17,684 nucleotides of DNA from Opitutia bacterium (GCA_002692605.1 NZLE01000048.1:1-17684); one strand, 5' to 3'. Positions 6,783 through 13,592 are shown, counted from the stretch's first letter. Translations and numbers: made by a program. The notes: generated by a model from the sequence alone, not told the origin.

Positions 6783-8003
6783 TTATTCGCTCTTGTTGAA
6801 ATTGACGTATTCCTCACTCAAGTCGTTGGTCCAGATTTCAGCCTTCCCTTTTTTGATCTTAAGGTCCAAGGTAATGATGAATTCCTTTCCCTTCACGATA
6901 TTCTGCCACTGGCTTTTGTTTCCGATAATGGGTTCGCCATTGATCAGAGCGGGAACGTCATCGTAGAAGAGGTCCAATTGATCGAAAATCAGACCGATTT
7001 TAGCGTATCCCGCGGCATCCACCAATCTGCCCCAATTGGGATCGGATCCGTACCAGGAGCTTTTGACCAAGAGGGAGTTGGCGATGCAACGGGCGACTTT
7101 TTCGGCGTCCTCATCGCTGGGCGCTCCTTGGATGCGGACTTTGACGAACTTGGTCACTTTCTCCCCATCGCTCACGCATTTCCGGGCGAGGGCAGCGCAA
7201 ACGGCGTTGACTGCCTCTTGAAACTTCCGGACCACCGTAGGTTCTTCCAGATCCAGTTTGATCCCGCCTCCCTTGTTGGCGAGCAAAACCACCGAGTCGT
7301 TGGTACTCATATCCCCGTCAATGGTCATGAGGTTGAAGGATTGATCCACTGCCTGTTTCAAAATGGTTTTCAGAAGCTCCGGGGAAGCGCCCGCATCCGT
7401 GGTTAGGAAAGCGAGCATGGTTGCCATATTGGGTTCGATCATACCAGCCCCTTTGACGACTCCACCGACCGTGATTTCACCGCCGGGTGTTTCAATCTTG
7501 GCGGAACAGGATTTGGTGCAGGTATCCGAAGTCAGGATCGCTTCCTGAAAGGCGTGAGCGCCGTCGAATTCCTGAAGGACGTCATCGGTGGCGTCCCGGA
7601 TACCCGCGGTGATTCGACTCATCGGTAAAGGGACGCCGATCCTTCCGGTTGAAAAAACGAGAATTTCCTTGGAATGCACCTTGAGATGACGGGCGACTTC
7701 AGAAGCCATTTTTTTGGTGTCGGCATCACCTTGAGCACCGGTGCAGGCATTGGCGTTTCCACTGTTCGCAACCACAGCGTGGAAAGTGGACTTTGGATTC
7801 TTCAAAAGGTCTATGCAATAGGTGACGGGAGCCGCCTTGACGTCGTTGGTGGTGAAAACTCCCGCTCCCGTGCATGGTTTCTTGGAATAGATCACACCAA
7901 GATCAAGGGCGCCGTCTTTCTTGCCTTTGACGTCACAGTGCACGCCGGAGGCAAAGAACCCTCGCGGTTCGGTAACCCCATCGCCGTTTTCGAAGAATTT
8001 CAT
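6783..8003 (-). CDS. argJ: Glutamate N-acetyltransferase / amino-acid acetyltransferase (ArgJ)
   Basis: ArgJ moves the acetyl group from N-acetylornithine to glutamate, making the pathway cyclic; bifunctional forms also use acetyl-CoA. The start ATG overlaps the argC stop as ATGA (8000-8003) and gives 406 residues, the family length. A frame extending 32 codons into argC is rejected. NSGNANACTG (about 80-89) is a signature. KGAGMIEPNMATML contains the Ala-Thr bond (Thr195) where the precursor self-cleaves into two chains, with Thr as the nucleophile. SSWYGSDPNWGRL and the near-C-terminal ISLDLK-like tract (ITLDLKIKKGKAEIWTNDLSEEY) are also family features. Motifs alone do not tell mono- from bifunctional enzymes. 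No argA or argE gene is present nearby. Confidence 0.96.
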   Translation of the reverse strand: MKFFENGDGVTEPRGFFASGVHCDVKGKKDGALDLGVIYSKKPCTGAGVFTTNDVKAAPVTYCIDLLKNPKSTFHAVVANSGNANACTGAQGDADTKKMASEVARHLKVHSKEILVFSTGRIGVPLPMSRITAGIRDATDDVLQEFDGAHAFQEAILTSDTCTKSCSAKIETPGGEITVGGVVKGAGMIEPNMATMLAFLTTDAGASPELLKTILKQAVDQSFNLMTIDGDMSTNDSVVLLANKGGGIKLDLEEPTVVRKFQEAVNAVCAALARKCVSDGEKVTKFVKVRIQGAPSDEDAEKVARCIANSLLVKSSWYGSDPNWGRLVDAAGYAKIGLIFDQLDLFYDDVPALINGEPIIGNKSQWQNIVKGKEFIITLDLKIKKGKAEIWTNDLSEEYVNFNKSE

Positions 8004-9028
8004 GACAACCCGGACTCCTCCGGATAGCCTTGGCAGAGGTTCATGGCCTGAATGGCCTGACCGCCCGCTCCCTTGATCAAGTTGTCTTCCGTCGAGCAAA
8101 GGACGTATCGGTTCGTACGCGGATCCGCCAGCCCCGAGAAATCAATCCGGTTGGTTCCCGTGACGGCGGAGGTTTCTGGAAAGGTTCCGCTTGCCAGGAT
8201 CTGAACGAAGGGCCGATTCGAATAAGCATTCTTCCAACAATCGTAGATTTTTTCCGTACGAACGGGACCTTCGGACAAAACCGATAGAGTCGAGCAGATA
8301 CCTCGGTTCATAGGGGCGAGATGGGGTTGAAAAGAGAGCACTACGTTCTCCTCGGCAAAGAGACTCAGTTGCTCTTCGATTTCCGAAAGGTGCCGGTGCT
8401 TGGGTAATCCGTAAGCGGACGAATTTTCGTTTCTTTCGCAAAAAAGCAAGCGTTCGGAAGCGGTTCTTCCAGCTCCGCTGATTCCACTTATGCAATTGGC
8501 TACAATCCCTTCCTTTTGGATGAGTTTACTTTTCAAAAGGGGAGCAAGAGGAACGAGTATGCTGGTCGGGTAGCATCCGGGAGATGCAATCAAAGGAGAC
8601 TTTTCCCAAGATAGATCGTGAAGCTCGGGCAATCCGTATTGAGCTTGCTTAAGCCAGGAAGGGGCAGGATGTTCCTCACCGTAGTACTCTTTGTAGCTGA
8701 CGGGAGAACGGAGCCTGAAATCAGCCGAAAGATCGATGACTTTCTTACCCGCTTCCAAAAGGGGAATGGCATAACTGGCAGCGGTTCCATGGGGTAGTGC
8801 GAGAAAGAAAACCTCCAAGGAAGAGTCTTGGCAAAGTTGTTCCCTAGAGGGATTGGAAAACCGCAGGCCCCGATCCTTGCCCCGGAGTTTGGGAAGGCAA
8901 TCTTCGAGTTTTTGGCCATCCAAAGACCGAGAGGTGATGGTGGTCAACTTCGCATACGGATGATCCAACAGCAGAGATACGAGTTCCCTGCCGGAATATC
9001 CTGATGCTCCGATAATGCAGACGTTCAT
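8000..9028 (-). CDS. argC: N-acetyl-gamma-glutamyl-phosphate reductase
   Basis: It reduces N-acetylglutamyl phosphate to the semialdehyde with NADPH. The 342 residues match the bacterial enzyme. The N-terminal Rossmann motif is GASGYSG (7-13). The catalytic cysteine is Cys152 in SPGCYPTS. ISGISGAGR and FQPHLAPMNRGI match conserved substrate and catalytic segments. It is the first gene of the arg cluster and the only minus-strand gene here with a clear Shine-Dalgarno sequence, AGAAGG nine bases before the ATG. Only 22 bases separate the ATG from the T-tract of the rpsI terminator. The promoter of the cluster must therefore overlap that terminator, lie inside rpsI, or be the ribosomal-protein promoter by read-through. 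Confidence 0.97.
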   Translation of the reverse strand: MNVCIIGASGYSGRELVSLLLDHPYAKLTTITSRSLDGQKLEDCLPKLRGKDRGLRFSNPSREQLCQDSSLEVFFLALPHGTAASYAIPLLEAGKKVIDLSADFRLRSPVSYKEYYGEEHPAPSWLKQAQYGLPELHDLSWEKSPLIASPGCYPTSILVPLAPLLKSKLIQKEGIVANCISGISGAGRTASERLLFCERNENSSAYGLPKHRHLSEIEEQLSLFAEENVVLSFQPHLAPMNRGICSTLSVLSEGPVRTEKIYDCWKNAYSNRPFVQILASGTFPETSAVTGTNRIDFSGLADPRTNRYVLCSTEDNLIKGAGGQAIQAMNLCQGYPEESGLS

Positions 9029-9037
9029 GCCGAAATG

Positions 9038-9043
9038 CCTTCT
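9038..9043 (-). promoter_or_regulatory. Shine-Dalgarno sequence of argC
   Basis: AGAAGG on the minus strand lies 9 bases before the argC ATG. It supports that start and marks the entry point for translation of the arg cluster. It stands out because nearly all other starts in the window lack such a site. Confidence 0.65.
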
Positions 9044-9050
9044 ATGATTT

Positions 9051-9087
9051 AAAAAAACAAACCCCCCGGTTGGAGTTCCGGGGGGTT
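9051..9087 (-). terminator. Strong intrinsic terminator after rpsI
   Basis: On the minus strand a perfect 10-base-pair stem (AACCCCCCGG / CCGGGGGGTT) with the 8-base loop AACTCCAA is followed by TGTTTTTTT. The stem occupies 9078-9087 and 9060-9069, and the T-run 9051-9057. It lies 25 bases after the rpsI stop and 22 before the argC ATG. It should end most rplM-rpsI transcripts and would act as an attenuator for any read-through into the arg genes. Confidence 0.92.
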
Positions 9088-9112
9088 GTTCTGAAAAGTT
9101 TTTCTTGTGGGT

Positions 9113-9517
9113 TTATCTCTTTGAGAATTGGAATCTTTTCCGTGCCCCGGGTTGTCCGGTCTTCTTTCTTTCGATTTTCCTGGGATCTCGTCGCATATGA
9201 CCGTCTTTCTTGAGAGGGACGCGTAATTCGGCGTCCATTTTTTCGAGAGCCCGAGAAAGACCAAGACGAATCGCACCGGCTTGTCCGCTACCTCCTCCAC
9301 CCTGAACGTTGACGGAAACGTCAACGGAGTTGTTTTTCTCTACGGTAGTGAGGGGAGAGGTGGCCATTTTCCTTTGCTGTTCGGTCTTGCAGTAATCGGA
9401 AAGGTCCCGGTTGTTGATGGTGAAGGCTCCTTTGCCTTCGGTGATGCGTACCCGGGCGGTGCTGGTCTTTCTGCGACCCGTGGCGATGAATTCTTTGGCT
9501 TTAGCTTTGGGGCTCAT
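9113..9517 (-). CDS. rpsI: 30S ribosomal protein S9 (uS9)
   Basis: S9 is a small-subunit head protein whose C-terminal tail touches P-site tRNA. The 134-residue product shows GRRKTSTARVRI near the N-terminus, GGGGSGQAGAIRLGLSRAL in the middle and RRDPRKIERKKTGQPGARKR before the invariant-type C-terminus FSKR. The N-terminus is slightly extended by Lys/Ala residues (SPKAKAKEF). It starts 6 bases after rplM, the classical L13-S9 gene pair, and ends 25 bases before a strong terminator. No autoregulatory leader is visible within the 6-base gap. Confidence 0.98.
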   Translation of the reverse strand: MSPKAKAKEFIATGRRKTSTARVRITEGKGAFTINNRDLSDYCKTEQQRKMATSPLTTVEKNNSVDVSVNVQGGGGSGQAGAIRLGLSRALEKMDAELRVPLKKDGHMRRDPRKIERKKTGQPGARKRFQFSKR

Positions 9518-9523
9518 GAGATT

Positions 9524-9961
9524 CTATTGGGATTCGGGTAAAAGAGGGGTGGGTTGCTGGGCTTCGTGGGGGTGTTCGTTCCCCGCATAGACCTTGAGTT
9601 TCTTGAGCATGGCGCTGGCAAGTTTGTTTTTGGGAAGCATTCCCCGAACTGCATTGGTGATAATGAATTCGGGCCTTTTTGCCCGGAAGTCCGCAACACT
9701 TCTGTATTTTTCGTTACCCATGTAACCACTGTAAAACATGTATTTTTTCTGTTCCTCCTTCGCTCCCGTCAGTTTTACTTTTTCCGCATTCAAAACGATC
9801 ACATAGTCTCCGGTGTCGACGTGGGGCGTGTAGGTGGGTTTGTTCCGACCCCGAAGGGCGTTGGCAATGGATACGGCCAAACGCCCAAGTATTTGATCGG
9901 TTGCGTCAACGATCTTCCAGTCGTGGGTGGTGGTTTCGGGTTTAGCGAGTGTTGTCTTCAT
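9524..9961 (-). CDS. rplM: 50S ribosomal protein L13 (uL13)
   Basis: L13 is an early-assembling large-subunit protein that binds 23S rRNA. The 145 residues include WKIVDATDQILGRLA, the basic LRGRNKPTYTPHVDTGDYVIVLNA tract, KVKLTGAKEEQKKY and the RGMLPKNKLA signature. The C-terminal tail (PHEAQQPTPLLPESQ) is the usual variable end. It begins the two-gene rplM-rpsI operon, with the operon start probably in the 79-base gap after the lipoprotein gene. No Shine-Dalgarno sequence precedes the ATG. Confidence 0.98.
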   Translation of the reverse strand: MKTTLAKPETTTHDWKIVDATDQILGRLAVSIANALRGRNKPTYTPHVDTGDYVIVLNAEKVKLTGAKEEQKKYMFYSGYMGNEKYRSVADFRAKRPEFIITNAVRGMLPKNKLASAMLKKLKVYAGNEHPHEAQQPTPLLPESQ

Positions 9962-9983
9962 CGAAATGAGGGAAAAGGATCAA

Positions 9984-10010
9984 AATGTAGAAATTTCGAT
10001 CGTTCGTCAA
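9984..10010 (-). promoter_or_regulatory. Candidate promoter for rplM-rpsI
   Basis: On the minus strand TTGACG (10005-10010, five of six bases of the -35 consensus) is followed after 15 bases by TACATT (9984-9989, four of six of the -10). This would give a leader of about 15-20 bases before rplM. The spacing is short, so the exact -10 is uncertain, but a promoter in this gap is expected. Confidence 0.4.
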
Positions 10011-10040
10011 CCGAACAATTCGGTATTTTGAATTCGAGAC

Positions 10041-10436
10041 TTAGAACTGACCGGTGCCCAAGTCGGAAAGGGTTTGGTCGTAAAACTTTCTTCCATACCC
10101 CATGACTCGGTCGGTGTTGTCAAAAACAACCGGCATGTATCTTTGTTCGATATCCTTGTTTGCAAGGGTTCCTTCGTTTCCTCCCTTGCGGATCTTGTAA
10201 AACCAAACGCTTCCCCAATCGTAGCCTTCGACGTAGTTGGCGATGCCGGAAAGATCGAACACTTGTCCTTTGGTCATCCCTACGGCCAAACCCATGAGAT
10301 TTTGTATGTTTTCCTTCACCTCACCATCACTGTCGGCAAAGGGATTGCTGACACCTCGGGAACATCCAGCAAAGGTGGAAATCAGAAAAAAGGAGAAGAC
10401 AAAAACGCGTAGGAAAGTGAAGGATGAAGCTTTCAT
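10041..10436 (-). CDS. Small lipoprotein resembling DUF3192 (BamE-like fold)
   Basis: The 131-residue product begins with a signal peptide (basic start, hydrophobic core FVFSFFLIST) ending at a lipobox-like FAGC, with the lipidated cysteine at residue 25. Phe at -3 is an atypical lipobox residue. The mature part reads GLAVGMTKGQVFDLSG, then WFYKIRKG, then MPVVFDNTDRVMGYGRKFY. This order of a short helix, a Tyr-containing strand and a final 'VF-D--RV-GYG' strand is what I know from DUF3192 and the related BamE/SmpA fold. The assignment is from memory of the pattern, not from a search. It would be anchored in the outer membrane, or the inner membrane, facing the periplasm. It sits 103 bases after htpG and 79 before rplM, so it is probably its own unit. 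Function unknown. Confidence 0.75.
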   Translation of the reverse strand: MKASSFTFLRVFVFSFFLISTFAGCSRGVSNPFADSDGEVKENIQNLMGLAVGMTKGQVFDLSGIANYVEGYDWGSVWFYKIRKGGNEGTLANKDIEQRYMPVVFDNTDRVMGYGRKFYDQTLSDLGTGQF

Positions 10437-10539
10437 ACCATTCTCTTATTCACGCATTCATCTTTTGCGCAATACCAATTTTTTGCAGCGGTTTGAAAAT
10501 AACCTCTGTAAAATCTGGGCCAAAAGAGCGATCGATCCA

Positions 10540-12396
10540 TTATCCGGAAGTGATTTTTTCCAAGGTTTGATAGCTTCGGGCAATCATTTCACGAGGGTCA
10601 TCGAGGAGATTGGCGGAGGCCAATGCATTGTCCAAAAGTTGATGCGCCACCAAATTGGCCGTCTGTTCCTCCTTGTCCTTGAGTTCGGATAATCCACGGA
10701 TTATCGAATTCCCGGGATTGATCTGCAACTTGACCGCCGGAGCGGGAAGGGCGCCTTCGGGTCCTTGCATCATTTTCATAATTCTTCGGGCGGATGCTCC
10801 TCCCATGCCATCGGAGCCGACGATACAAACCGGGCTGTCGATCAGACGTTCACCTGTCTCGACTTCGGAAACCTTATCTTCAAGGGTCTTCTTCAACCAG
10901 TCGCAAAGGGATTTGATCTCTTTTTTACCGAGTGTTTCACCCTCTTTCTCCTGATCGAGCTTTTCGAGTTTCAACTCTTCCGAATCAGCGGAGATGATTT
11001 TCTTTTCCTTATATTCGCGAACCGTTTGCATGACGTACTCGTCCACGGGTTCGGTGAGCAAAAGAACTTCCCAACCACGCGCTTGGAGGGCTTCTAGGTA
11101 AGGTCCCGACTCGATGGATTCGCGGCTTTTGCCGAAGAGGAATAGAATTTCTTCCTGATCGCCGGCCATGCGGTCGACGTAATCGTCAAGGCCAGTGAGC
11201 TTACCCGCGTCCAAAGCGGTGCTTTCGAATTTGAGCAGTTTGGCAAGATCCTCCTTATAGGTAAAGTCCGTGGCGGCGCCTTCCTTGATCAGCATCCCAA
11301 ATTCATTCCAAAATTCGATATAGGTATCCTCTTCCTTTTTGGACTGCTCGTTTAGGAAACGCAGAAACCTTTTGGTCAGGACCTGATTAAGTTTACGCAG
11401 CAGGTCGCTGTCCTGCATGGTTTCTCTGGAGACGTTCAAGGGCAGGTCGGAGCTATCCACCACACCTTTTAGAAAACGTAGCCATTCGGGAAACAAACCT
11501 TTCGGTTCCGCGTCGATGAGAACCTTTCGGCAATGCAGGGCAACCTTGTTTTCGTTTCTGAACATGCCCATTTTCTCCATGTTTCTCTTGGGTACGAAAA
11601 GCAGGGAATTGATTTCCAAGGGCGCATCCGCGCTAAAGTGCATGCGCATGAGGGGACCTTCGTATTCGTTTGCCTGAAATTTGTAGAATTCCTCGTATTC
11701 CTCGTCCGAGATTTCCTTTTTGGACCTCATCCAAATGGCGTCCACAGTGTTGACTTTCTCTCCATTGAGACTAACTGGGAATTGAACGAAGGCGGAGTAC
11801 TTTTTGATAATATCCTTGATCCGGTCTTCCTTAGCGAATTCGGAAAAATCCTCCTTCAGCTGGATGACGATTTTTGCGCCACGTCGTTGCCCCTCGGCTT
11901 CCTCGATGCTGTAGTCTCCTCCACCGTCGCTTTCCCAGCAGAACCCCGTACCGTCCTTTTTCCACGAGCGCGTGAAGACCTGAACCTTTTCCGCGACCAT
12001 GAAAACGCTGTAGAAACCGACTCCGAATTTGCCGATCAAGGCCTCATTCTTTTCACCGTCACCCTTGAGAGCTTCCATGAATTCCTTCGAACCCGAATGG
12101 GCGATGGTGCCGAGGTTTTCGATCAGTTCTTCCTGAGACATACCGATTCCGAAATCCTGAATGGTGATTTGTTTGGAAGAATCATCGGTTGAAACGTTGA
12201 TTTCCAATTCCAAGTTTTCGTCAAACACTTCTTTTTCCGTAAGCTGCTTGCGTCTGAGTTTCTCAAGGGCGTCGGAAGCGTTTGAAATCAGTTCACGCAC
12301 AAAGATTTCCTTGTCCTTGTAGAGGGAATTGACAACGATATCCAGAACTTGCTTGGTCTCGGCTTGGAATTGGTGGGAAGTTGCTTTTGCAGTCAT
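10540..12396 (-). CDS. htpG: Molecular chaperone HtpG (Hsp90)
   Basis: HtpG is the cytosolic ATP-dependent Hsp90 homologue that helps late folding of client proteins with the DnaK/DnaJ system. The chosen ATG gives 618 residues (E. coli has 624) starting MTAKATSHQFQAETKQVLD; a frame extending 13 codons upstream adds nothing conserved. The N-terminal GHKL ATPase shows RELISNASDALEKLR (35-48), the DFGIGMS motif (81-87) and GKFGVGFYSVFMVAEKV (122-138). The middle domain carries LNVSRETMQDS with the catalytic-loop arginine. The C-terminal part, with the MKMMQGPEGALP tract and INPGNSIIRGL, is the dimerisation domain. A candidate promoter lies just upstream. It follows a membrane J-domain gene by 133 bases in the same direction. 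Confidence 0.98.
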   Translation of the reverse strand: MTAKATSHQFQAETKQVLDIVVNSLYKDKEIFVRELISNASDALEKLRRKQLTEKEVFDENLELEINVSTDDSSKQITIQDFGIGMSQEELIENLGTIAHSGSKEFMEALKGDGEKNEALIGKFGVGFYSVFMVAEKVQVFTRSWKKDGTGFCWESDGGGDYSIEEAEGQRRGAKIVIQLKEDFSEFAKEDRIKDIIKKYSAFVQFPVSLNGEKVNTVDAIWMRSKKEISDEEYEEFYKFQANEYEGPLMRMHFSADAPLEINSLLFVPKRNMEKMGMFRNENKVALHCRKVLIDAEPKGLFPEWLRFLKGVVDSSDLPLNVSRETMQDSDLLRKLNQVLTKRFLRFLNEQSKKEEDTYIEFWNEFGMLIKEGAATDFTYKEDLAKLLKFESTALDAGKLTGLDDYVDRMAGDQEEILFLFGKSRESIESGPYLEALQARGWEVLLLTEPVDEYVMQTVREYKEKKIISADSEELKLEKLDQEKEGETLGKKEIKSLCDWLKKTLEDKVSEVETGERLIDSPVCIVGSDGMGGASARRIMKMMQGPEGALPAPAVKLQINPGNSIIRGLSELKDKEEQTANLVAHQLLDNALASANLLDDPREMIARSYQTLEKITSG

Positions 12397-12412
12397 AATG
12401 AAAAATGTATCT

Positions 12413-12440
12413 ATCTTAAACGCATGAAGAATCACATCAA
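12413..12440 (-). promoter_or_regulatory. Candidate housekeeping promoter for htpG
   Basis: On the minus strand TTGATG (12435-12440) and TAAGAT (12413-12418) are separated by 16 bases, each matching four of six consensus positions. The start would give a very short leader (about 10 bases), consistent with the missing Shine-Dalgarno sequence. No CIRCE element is visible in the 133-base gap. A CCCCATCT octamer at 12515-12522 resembles a heat-shock sigma-32 -10 element but has no matching -35. Confidence 0.3.
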
Positions 12441-12529
12441 GCGAGAATTCCCACTACCTTCTTCCCCCTTGACTTATGGTTATCCAAGTTTCCGGGCTTC
12501 GAATGCCTGGGTTAAGATGGGGAGAGAGA

Positions 12530-13162
12530 TTACTGAGGCTCGATTCTTTTCGATTTTGCGCGAAAATACTCGTAAGCTTCGTTGATCTCCTTGGCTTTTT
12601 GCTCGGCAATTTCACGAATTTCCGGACCCATTGCCAAGACTTTGTCAGGGTGGTATTGAGCGATGCGTTTTCTGTAAATGGCCTTAATGGCATCGAAATC
12701 CTCAAGGTCCTCCTCCTCGATTTCGAGAATTCGTCCGTAGATTCGCTCCTCTTCGGTGAAAGTGGGCTTAGGCTCCGGCTCTGGTTCGGGTTCCGATTCG
12801 CTCGAGGAGTTGGAATTCCCCTCATCCCTTTCAGGTTTAAAGTATTCCACGCTTGGTTCCTTTTCGACAAATTCGGATTCTTCTTCCTCCGATTGGTTCG
12901 AATCAGACGTTTCCCTAGGTCTGAGAGGAAAGAAGGCGTCGAATTTCCAAAACATCCACCAGGAAGAGCAGAAAAACAGCGCCCAGGTGATTTTCTGAGT
13001 GATTGAGGTCAGGGCGTTGGGCGCCGCACCGGTCACCTGTCGCCAACCCAACCAATCTCCATAGACCGATAAGAGAGCGACGCTTAGGTAGTTAGCCAAA
13101 AGAAAGGCAAGAGCCAATCCCAAGCCTCCTCCGAAAAGAAATCTACCCGCTAATCCATTCAT
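12530..13162 (-). CDS. Membrane-anchored J-domain protein
   Basis: The 210-residue protein has two hydrophobic segments near the N-terminus (about 8-32 and 54-78). These are followed by an acidic, low-complexity linker (about 84-135) with an EPEPEPEP repeat, and a C-terminal J-domain (about 140-205). The J-domain has the essential HPD at 171-173 within YRKRIAQYHPDKV, preceded by FDAIKAIY and followed by a long helix IAEQKAKEINEAYEYF. J-domains stimulate DnaK ATPase, so it likely recruits DnaK to the inner face of the membrane. It lacks the G/F-rich and zinc regions of DnaJ and the TerB-like domain of DjlA, so it is a class C J-protein of unknown client. It starts 2 bases after a possible 33-residue membrane peptide gene and precedes htpG, which fits a chaperone neighbourhood. 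Confidence 0.85.
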   Translation of the reverse strand: MNGLAGRFLFGGGLGLALAFLLANYLSVALLSVYGDWLGWRQVTGAAPNALTSITQKITWALFFCSSWWMFWKFDAFFPLRPRETSDSNQSEEEESEFVEKEPSVEYFKPERDEGNSNSSSESEPEPEPEPKPTFTEEERIYGRILEIEEEDLEDFDAIKAIYRKRIAQYHPDKVLAMGPEIREIAEQKAKEINEAYEYFRAKSKRIEPQ

Positions 13163-13164
13163 TC

Positions 13165-13266
13165 TCAGAATCCCGCAAAGGCGCTGAATTTACCCGAACA
13201 GGTTTGATACAGGTAGAGAAGAATTCCTCCCAAGATCATGACAATCCACTTTTTTGCGCGACTCAT
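13165..13266 (-). CDS. Candidate 33-residue single-pass membrane peptide
   Basis: On the minus strand an ATG at 13264-13266 opens a 33-codon frame ending TGA two bases before the J-domain gene. The peptide has a basic start (MSRAKKW), one hydrophobic segment of about 16 residues (IVMILGGILLYLY), then QTCSGKFSAFAGF. The positive-inside rule predicts an N-in single-span topology. The 2-base spacing to the next start suggests translational coupling. No Shine-Dalgarno sequence is visible, and a hydrophobic frame of this length can occur by chance. Function unknown. Confidence 0.45.
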   Translation of the reverse strand: MSRAKKWIVMILGGILLYLYQTCSGKFSAFAGF

Positions 13267-13401
13267 GGTTAACTTTGATGGTTTTGAAGATTCGCATGGG
13301 CAAGGGAAAATTTATTTCCGGATACTCGAACCAAGCCTCACATGAGTGAAAAGATTCCTCAGTTGAGAGTTGCGGCAAGTCGTCTATGGGGATTTCGCCC
13401 G

Positions 13402-13426
13402 AATTCCAGGACTTTGGAATTTTTTT
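13402..13426 (+). terminator. Terminator-like hairpin, plus strand, no obvious gene to terminate
   Basis: AATTCCA / TGGAATT forms a 7-base-pair stem with the loop GGACTT, followed by TTTTT on the plus strand. The stem is A/T-rich and therefore weak. No plus-strand gene lies upstream; it would face antisense transcription entering the tRNA-Tyr gene. It may be chance. The rest of 13267-13459 shows nothing else I can name. Confidence 0.25.
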
Positions 13427-13459
13427 GGAAAACCAAGAATTCGTTTGGCTCGCGGAAAG

Positions 13460-13546
13460 TGGTGGTAGGGGTCGGATTCGAACCGACGAACGCACGAAGC
13501 GGGCGGATTTACAGTCCGCATCCTTTAGCCACTTGGATACCCTACC
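13460..13546 (-). tRNA. tRNA-Tyr (anticodon GUA)
   Basis: Read on the minus strand, the gene folds into a complete class II tRNA. The acceptor stem is GGTAGGG/CCCTACC with discriminator A and an encoded CCA. The D-stem is TCC/GGA. The anticodon stem is GCGGA/TCCGC with loop CTGTAAA, giving anticodon GTA. A long variable arm follows (around CCGCTTCGTGCGTTC). The T-arm is GTCGG-TTCGAAT-CCGAC. GUA with a long variable arm is diagnostic of bacterial tRNA-Tyr. A good promoter lies 18 bases upstream of the mature 5' end. No strong terminator follows, so the transcript could run into the small peptide and J-domain genes. Confidence 0.97.
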
Positions 13547-13564
13547 AGCCAAAGTAAAAGAAGG

Positions 13565-13592
13565 ATCATAGGCTTTGACGAAATGGAGGCAA
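13565..13592 (-). promoter_or_regulatory. Promoter for tRNA-Tyr
   Basis: On the minus strand TTGCCT (13587-13592) and TATGAT (13565-13570, five of six consensus bases) are 16 bases apart, with the tRNA 5' end 18 bases after the -10. This predicts a short 5' leader removed by RNase P. It overlaps the candidate coaE promoter on the other strand. Confidence 0.6.

Noticed and set aside
6744..7406. 220-codon plus-strand frame opposite argJ and argB
   Set aside because: Antisense shadow of two conserved enzymes, with no family features.
8004..8099. 32-codon upstream extension of argJ into argC
   Set aside because: The ATGA-overlap start gives the family length and N-terminus; the extension is an out-of-frame reading of argC.
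10011..10020. Inverted repeat ACCGAA-CAA-TTCGGT before rplM as a terminator for the lipoprotein gene
   Set aside because: The stem is only 6 base pairs with a 3-base loop and has no T-run after it on the minus strand.
11533..12192. 219-codon plus-strand frame opposite htpG
   Set aside because: Antisense shadow of a fully conserved chaperone gene.
12515..12522. CCCCATCT on the minus strand as a heat-shock sigma-32 -10 element for htpG
   Set aside because: No CTTGAA-like -35 element lies 13-17 bases upstream, and sigma-32 use in this lineage is not established.
13190..13571. Frames running through the tRNA-Tyr gene on both strands, including one with a GFEPT-type peptide
   Set aside because: The peptides are translations of the tRNA T-arm and anticodon arm, a well-known false-gene signature.
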